From Hyphomicrobiales bacterium (GTDB lineage Bacteria > Pseudomonadota > Alphaproteobacteria > Rhodospirillales > JACKKN01): a DNA stretch of 64,000 nt. The notes under the pieces were generated by a model. It had not been told where the DNA came from. It made no database searches and worked only from the letters and a program-made list of their open reading frames with translations. The stretch covers positions 310,001-374,000 of the forward strand of contig JACKKN010000001.1 of NCBI GenBank assembly GCA_024236415.1, read 5' to 3'. The stretch's first letter is position 1; each line of letters opens with the position of its first letter. This document shows positions 62,425 through 64,000 of this stretch, piece by piece. Made by a program: the position numbers and the translations under genes.

Positions 62425-63954
62425 ATGGTCGCGCGGGTCAACACGGTGGCCTTCCAGGGCATCGACGTGCTGGACGTGGACGTGCAGGTGCAGATGGCCT
62501 CGGGCCTGCCGGCCTTCACCGTCGTCGGCCTGCCCGACAAGGCGGTGGCCGAGAGCCGCGAGCGGGTGCGCGCGGCGCTGAACGCCATGGGGCTGGCGCT
62601 GCCGCCCAAGCGCATCACGGTCAACCTGTCGCCCGCCGACCTGGTCAAGGAGGGCAGTCATTTCGACCTGCCCATCGCCCTGGGCCTGCTGGCGGCCATG
62701 GGCGTGCTGCCCGACGGCGAGCTGGACCAGTTCGTGGCGGTGGGCGAACTGGCGCTGGACGGCGGGTTGACCCCCGTGGCCGGGGTGCTGCCGGCGGCGA
62801 TCCACGCCAGCGCCGGCCACCGCGGCGTCATCTGCCCGCGTGACCAGGGCGGCGAGGCGGCCTGGGCCGACGGGGTGCCCATCCTGGCGGCGCCGACCCT
62901 GATCGCGTTGATCAATCATTTCAAGGGTACGCAAATCCTGACCCCGCCGGACCCGGTCCTGGAGGCGGACCCGGTAACCTACCCGGACCTGCGCGACATC
63001 AAGGGCCAGGAGACGGCCAAGCGGGCGCTGGAGGTGGCGGCGGCCGGCGGCCACAACCTGTTGATGGTGGGGCCGCCGGGGGCCGGCAAGTCCATGCTGG
63101 CGCAGCGTCTGCCGGGGCTGCTGCCGCCCTTGGCGCCGGACGAGGCCCTGGACGTGACCATGGTGCACAGCCTGGCCGGGGAGCTGAAGCAAAGGGCCCT
63201 CATGCGCCACCGCCCGTACCGCGACCCCCACCACTCGGCCTCGGTGGCGGCCCTGGTGGGGGGCGGGATGAGGGCGCGGCCGGGCGAGGTGTCGCTGGCC
63301 CATTTGGGGGTCCTGTTCCTGGACGAGTTGCCGGAATTCCAGCGCGGCGCGCTGGAGGCCCTGCGCCAGCCGCTGGAATCGGGCCGCGCCGTGGTGGCCC
63401 GGGCCAACACGCACGTCACCTACCCGGCGCGGGTGCAGCTCGTCGCCGCCATGAACCCGTGCCGCTGCGGCTACCTGGACGACCCGGCCCAGGCCTGCGC
63501 GCGGGTGCCGCGCTGCGCCCAGGAATACCAGGCCAAGATCTCGGGGCCCCTGTTCGACCGCATCGACCTGCACGTGGACGTGCCGGCGGTGTCGGCGGCG
63601 GACCTGAGCCTGCCGCCGCCGGCCGAGGGATCGGCCCAGGTGGCGGCCCGGGTGGCCGCCGCCCGCGCCGTGCAGCGCGCGCGCTACGCGGCCCTGGAAA
63701 CCAGACCCGTCATCCGCACCAACGCCGAGGCCGACGGCCAACTGCTGGAATCGGTGGCCGAGCCGGACCCGCCGGGCCAGGCCCTGTTGACCGAGGCCGC
63801 CGGGCGCATGCGCCTGACCGCGCGGGGCTATCACCGTGTTTTGCGGGTGGCGCGCACCCTGGCCGACCTGGACGGTTCGGACGGCGTGCGCCGGGTGCAC
63901 GTGGCCGAGGCGCTGAGTTACCGCCGCATTGCCCCGGGCCGGGCGGTGGCGTGA
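62425..63954 (+). CDS. YifB/ComM-family Mg-chelatase-like AAA+ ATPase
   Basis: The 509-residue protein has an N-terminal Lon-type domain (residues 1-170; GLPAFTVVGLPDKAVAESRERVRAAL), a Mg-chelatase-like AAA+ core with Walker A GPPGAGKS (216-223) and Walker B VLFLDELPEF, and a C-terminal chelatase-like domain with CRCGYLDDP and RVPRC segments that may bind zinc. Relatives (ComM) act as helicases in branch migration during natural transformation. The ATG at 62425 gives the normal length. It is divergent from the DUF1330 gene. Confidence 0.93.
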   Translation: MVARVNTVAFQGIDVLDVDVQVQMASGLPAFTVVGLPDKAVAESRERVRAALNAMGLALPPKRITVNLSPADLVKEGSHFDLPIALGLLAAMGVLPDGELDQFVAVGELALDGGLTPVAGVLPAAIHASAGHRGVICPRDQGGEAAWADGVPILAAPTLIALINHFKGTQILTPPDPVLEADPVTYPDLRDIKGQETAKRALEVAAAGGHNLLMVGPPGAGKSMLAQRLPGLLPPLAPDEALDVTMVHSLAGELKQRALMRHRPYRDPHHSASVAALVGGGMRARPGEVSLAHLGVLFLDELPEFQRGALEALRQPLESGRAVVARANTHVTYPARVQLVAAMNPCRCGYLDDPAQACARVPRCAQEYQAKISGPLFDRIDLHVDVPAVSAADLSLPPPAEGSAQVAARVAAARAVQRARYAALETRPVIRTNAEADGQLLESVAEPDPPGQALLTEAAGRMRLTARGYHRVLRVARTLADLDGSDGVRRVHVAEALSYRRIAPGRAVA

Positions 63955-63961
63955 GCCCCGA

Positions 63962-64000
63962 CTAGACGAGCGTGATGTCGGAAAGGGTGATGGTGGTGCC
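63962..64000 (-). CDS. Possible C-terminal end of a minus-strand gene (partial)
   Basis: On the minus strand the last 39 bases read GTTITLSDITLV and then a TAG stop at 63964-63962, eight bases after the ComM-like stop. The Thr- and Ile-rich ending resembles the last strand of secreted beta-rich or RTX-type proteins. Thirteen codons are too few to prove coding. Confidence 0.25.
   Translation of the reverse strand, partial: GTTITLSDITLV

Overview
The window is GC-rich, densely coded chromosomal DNA from an alphaproteobacterium, most likely of the Rhodospirillales (Azospirillum / Rhodospirillum / Magnetospirillum type). This rests on gene content: AddAB instead of RecBCD, the tsaE-amgK-murU-addB-addA chain, the hemC-hemD-mitofilin-hemY block next to tsaD-gpsA, an rsmI-yraN pair, and a Che3/Wsp-type chemosensory operon led by a hybrid kinase. 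The species cannot be named from the sequence. There is no rRNA, CRISPR array, insertion sequence or phage gene; one tRNA is present. No gene-free stretch exceeds 300 bases; the longest are about 265 (61734-61998), 244 (17614-17857), 239 (36856-37094), 217 (10149-10365) and 211 bases (6975-7185), and each is described.

Layout. 1-7000: the end of a pyruvate-dehydrogenase-E1-like gene, a small conserved unknown, a glutathione transferase, an MsbA-like ABC exporter, and a dimethylglycine/sarcosine dehydrogenase. 7186-13490: a probable lysine-catabolism neighbourhood with a ThDP enzyme, glutaryl-CoA dehydrogenase (gcdH), a divergent LysR regulator, alpha-aminoadipic semialdehyde dehydrogenase (amaB) and an Lrp-type regulator. 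13519-18800: two metallo-beta-lactamase-fold enzymes, upp, a crotonase, a terminated intergenic element and gshB. 18867-24323: SirB1-like, BON lipoprotein, yraN, rsmI, an LpoA-like lipoprotein and a ferredoxin-NADP reductase. 24489-33568: tsaE, amgK, murU, addB, addA (all overlapping) and trxA. 33635-36855: a Zn/Co-type CDF exporter with its SmtB/CzrA-type repressor and a readable operator, a D-2-hydroxyacid dehydrogenase, an AhpD-like protein and two unknowns.

37095-47289 holds a complete alternative chemosensory operon: hybrid kinase (REC-HisKA-HATPase-REC-REC), CheW, CheR-TPR, CheW, a receptor with two CHASE3 domains, CheA-REC and CheB. Its composition matches the Che3/CheS3 system that controls cyst formation in Rhodospirillum centenum, and the Wsp system without a WspR. 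No flagellar genes, CheY or CheD lie nearby, so a developmental or surface-behaviour output is more likely than swimming. This is the most interesting part of the window.

47337-58473: tRNA-Thr(CGU), hemY, mitofilin, hemD, hemC on the minus strand, then tsaD, a glycosyltransferase, gpsA, a YciI-like protein, an EVE protein and acsA on the plus strand. 58591-64000: an MFS transporter, a LysE exporter, an ICMT-like membrane methyltransferase, an isolated AT-rich PEP-CTERM gene, a DUF1330 protein, the ComM/YifB ATPase, and perhaps the last codons of a minus-strand gene. Start codons were chosen by ribosome binding site, family length and neighbour overlap, and several differ from the longest reading frame.
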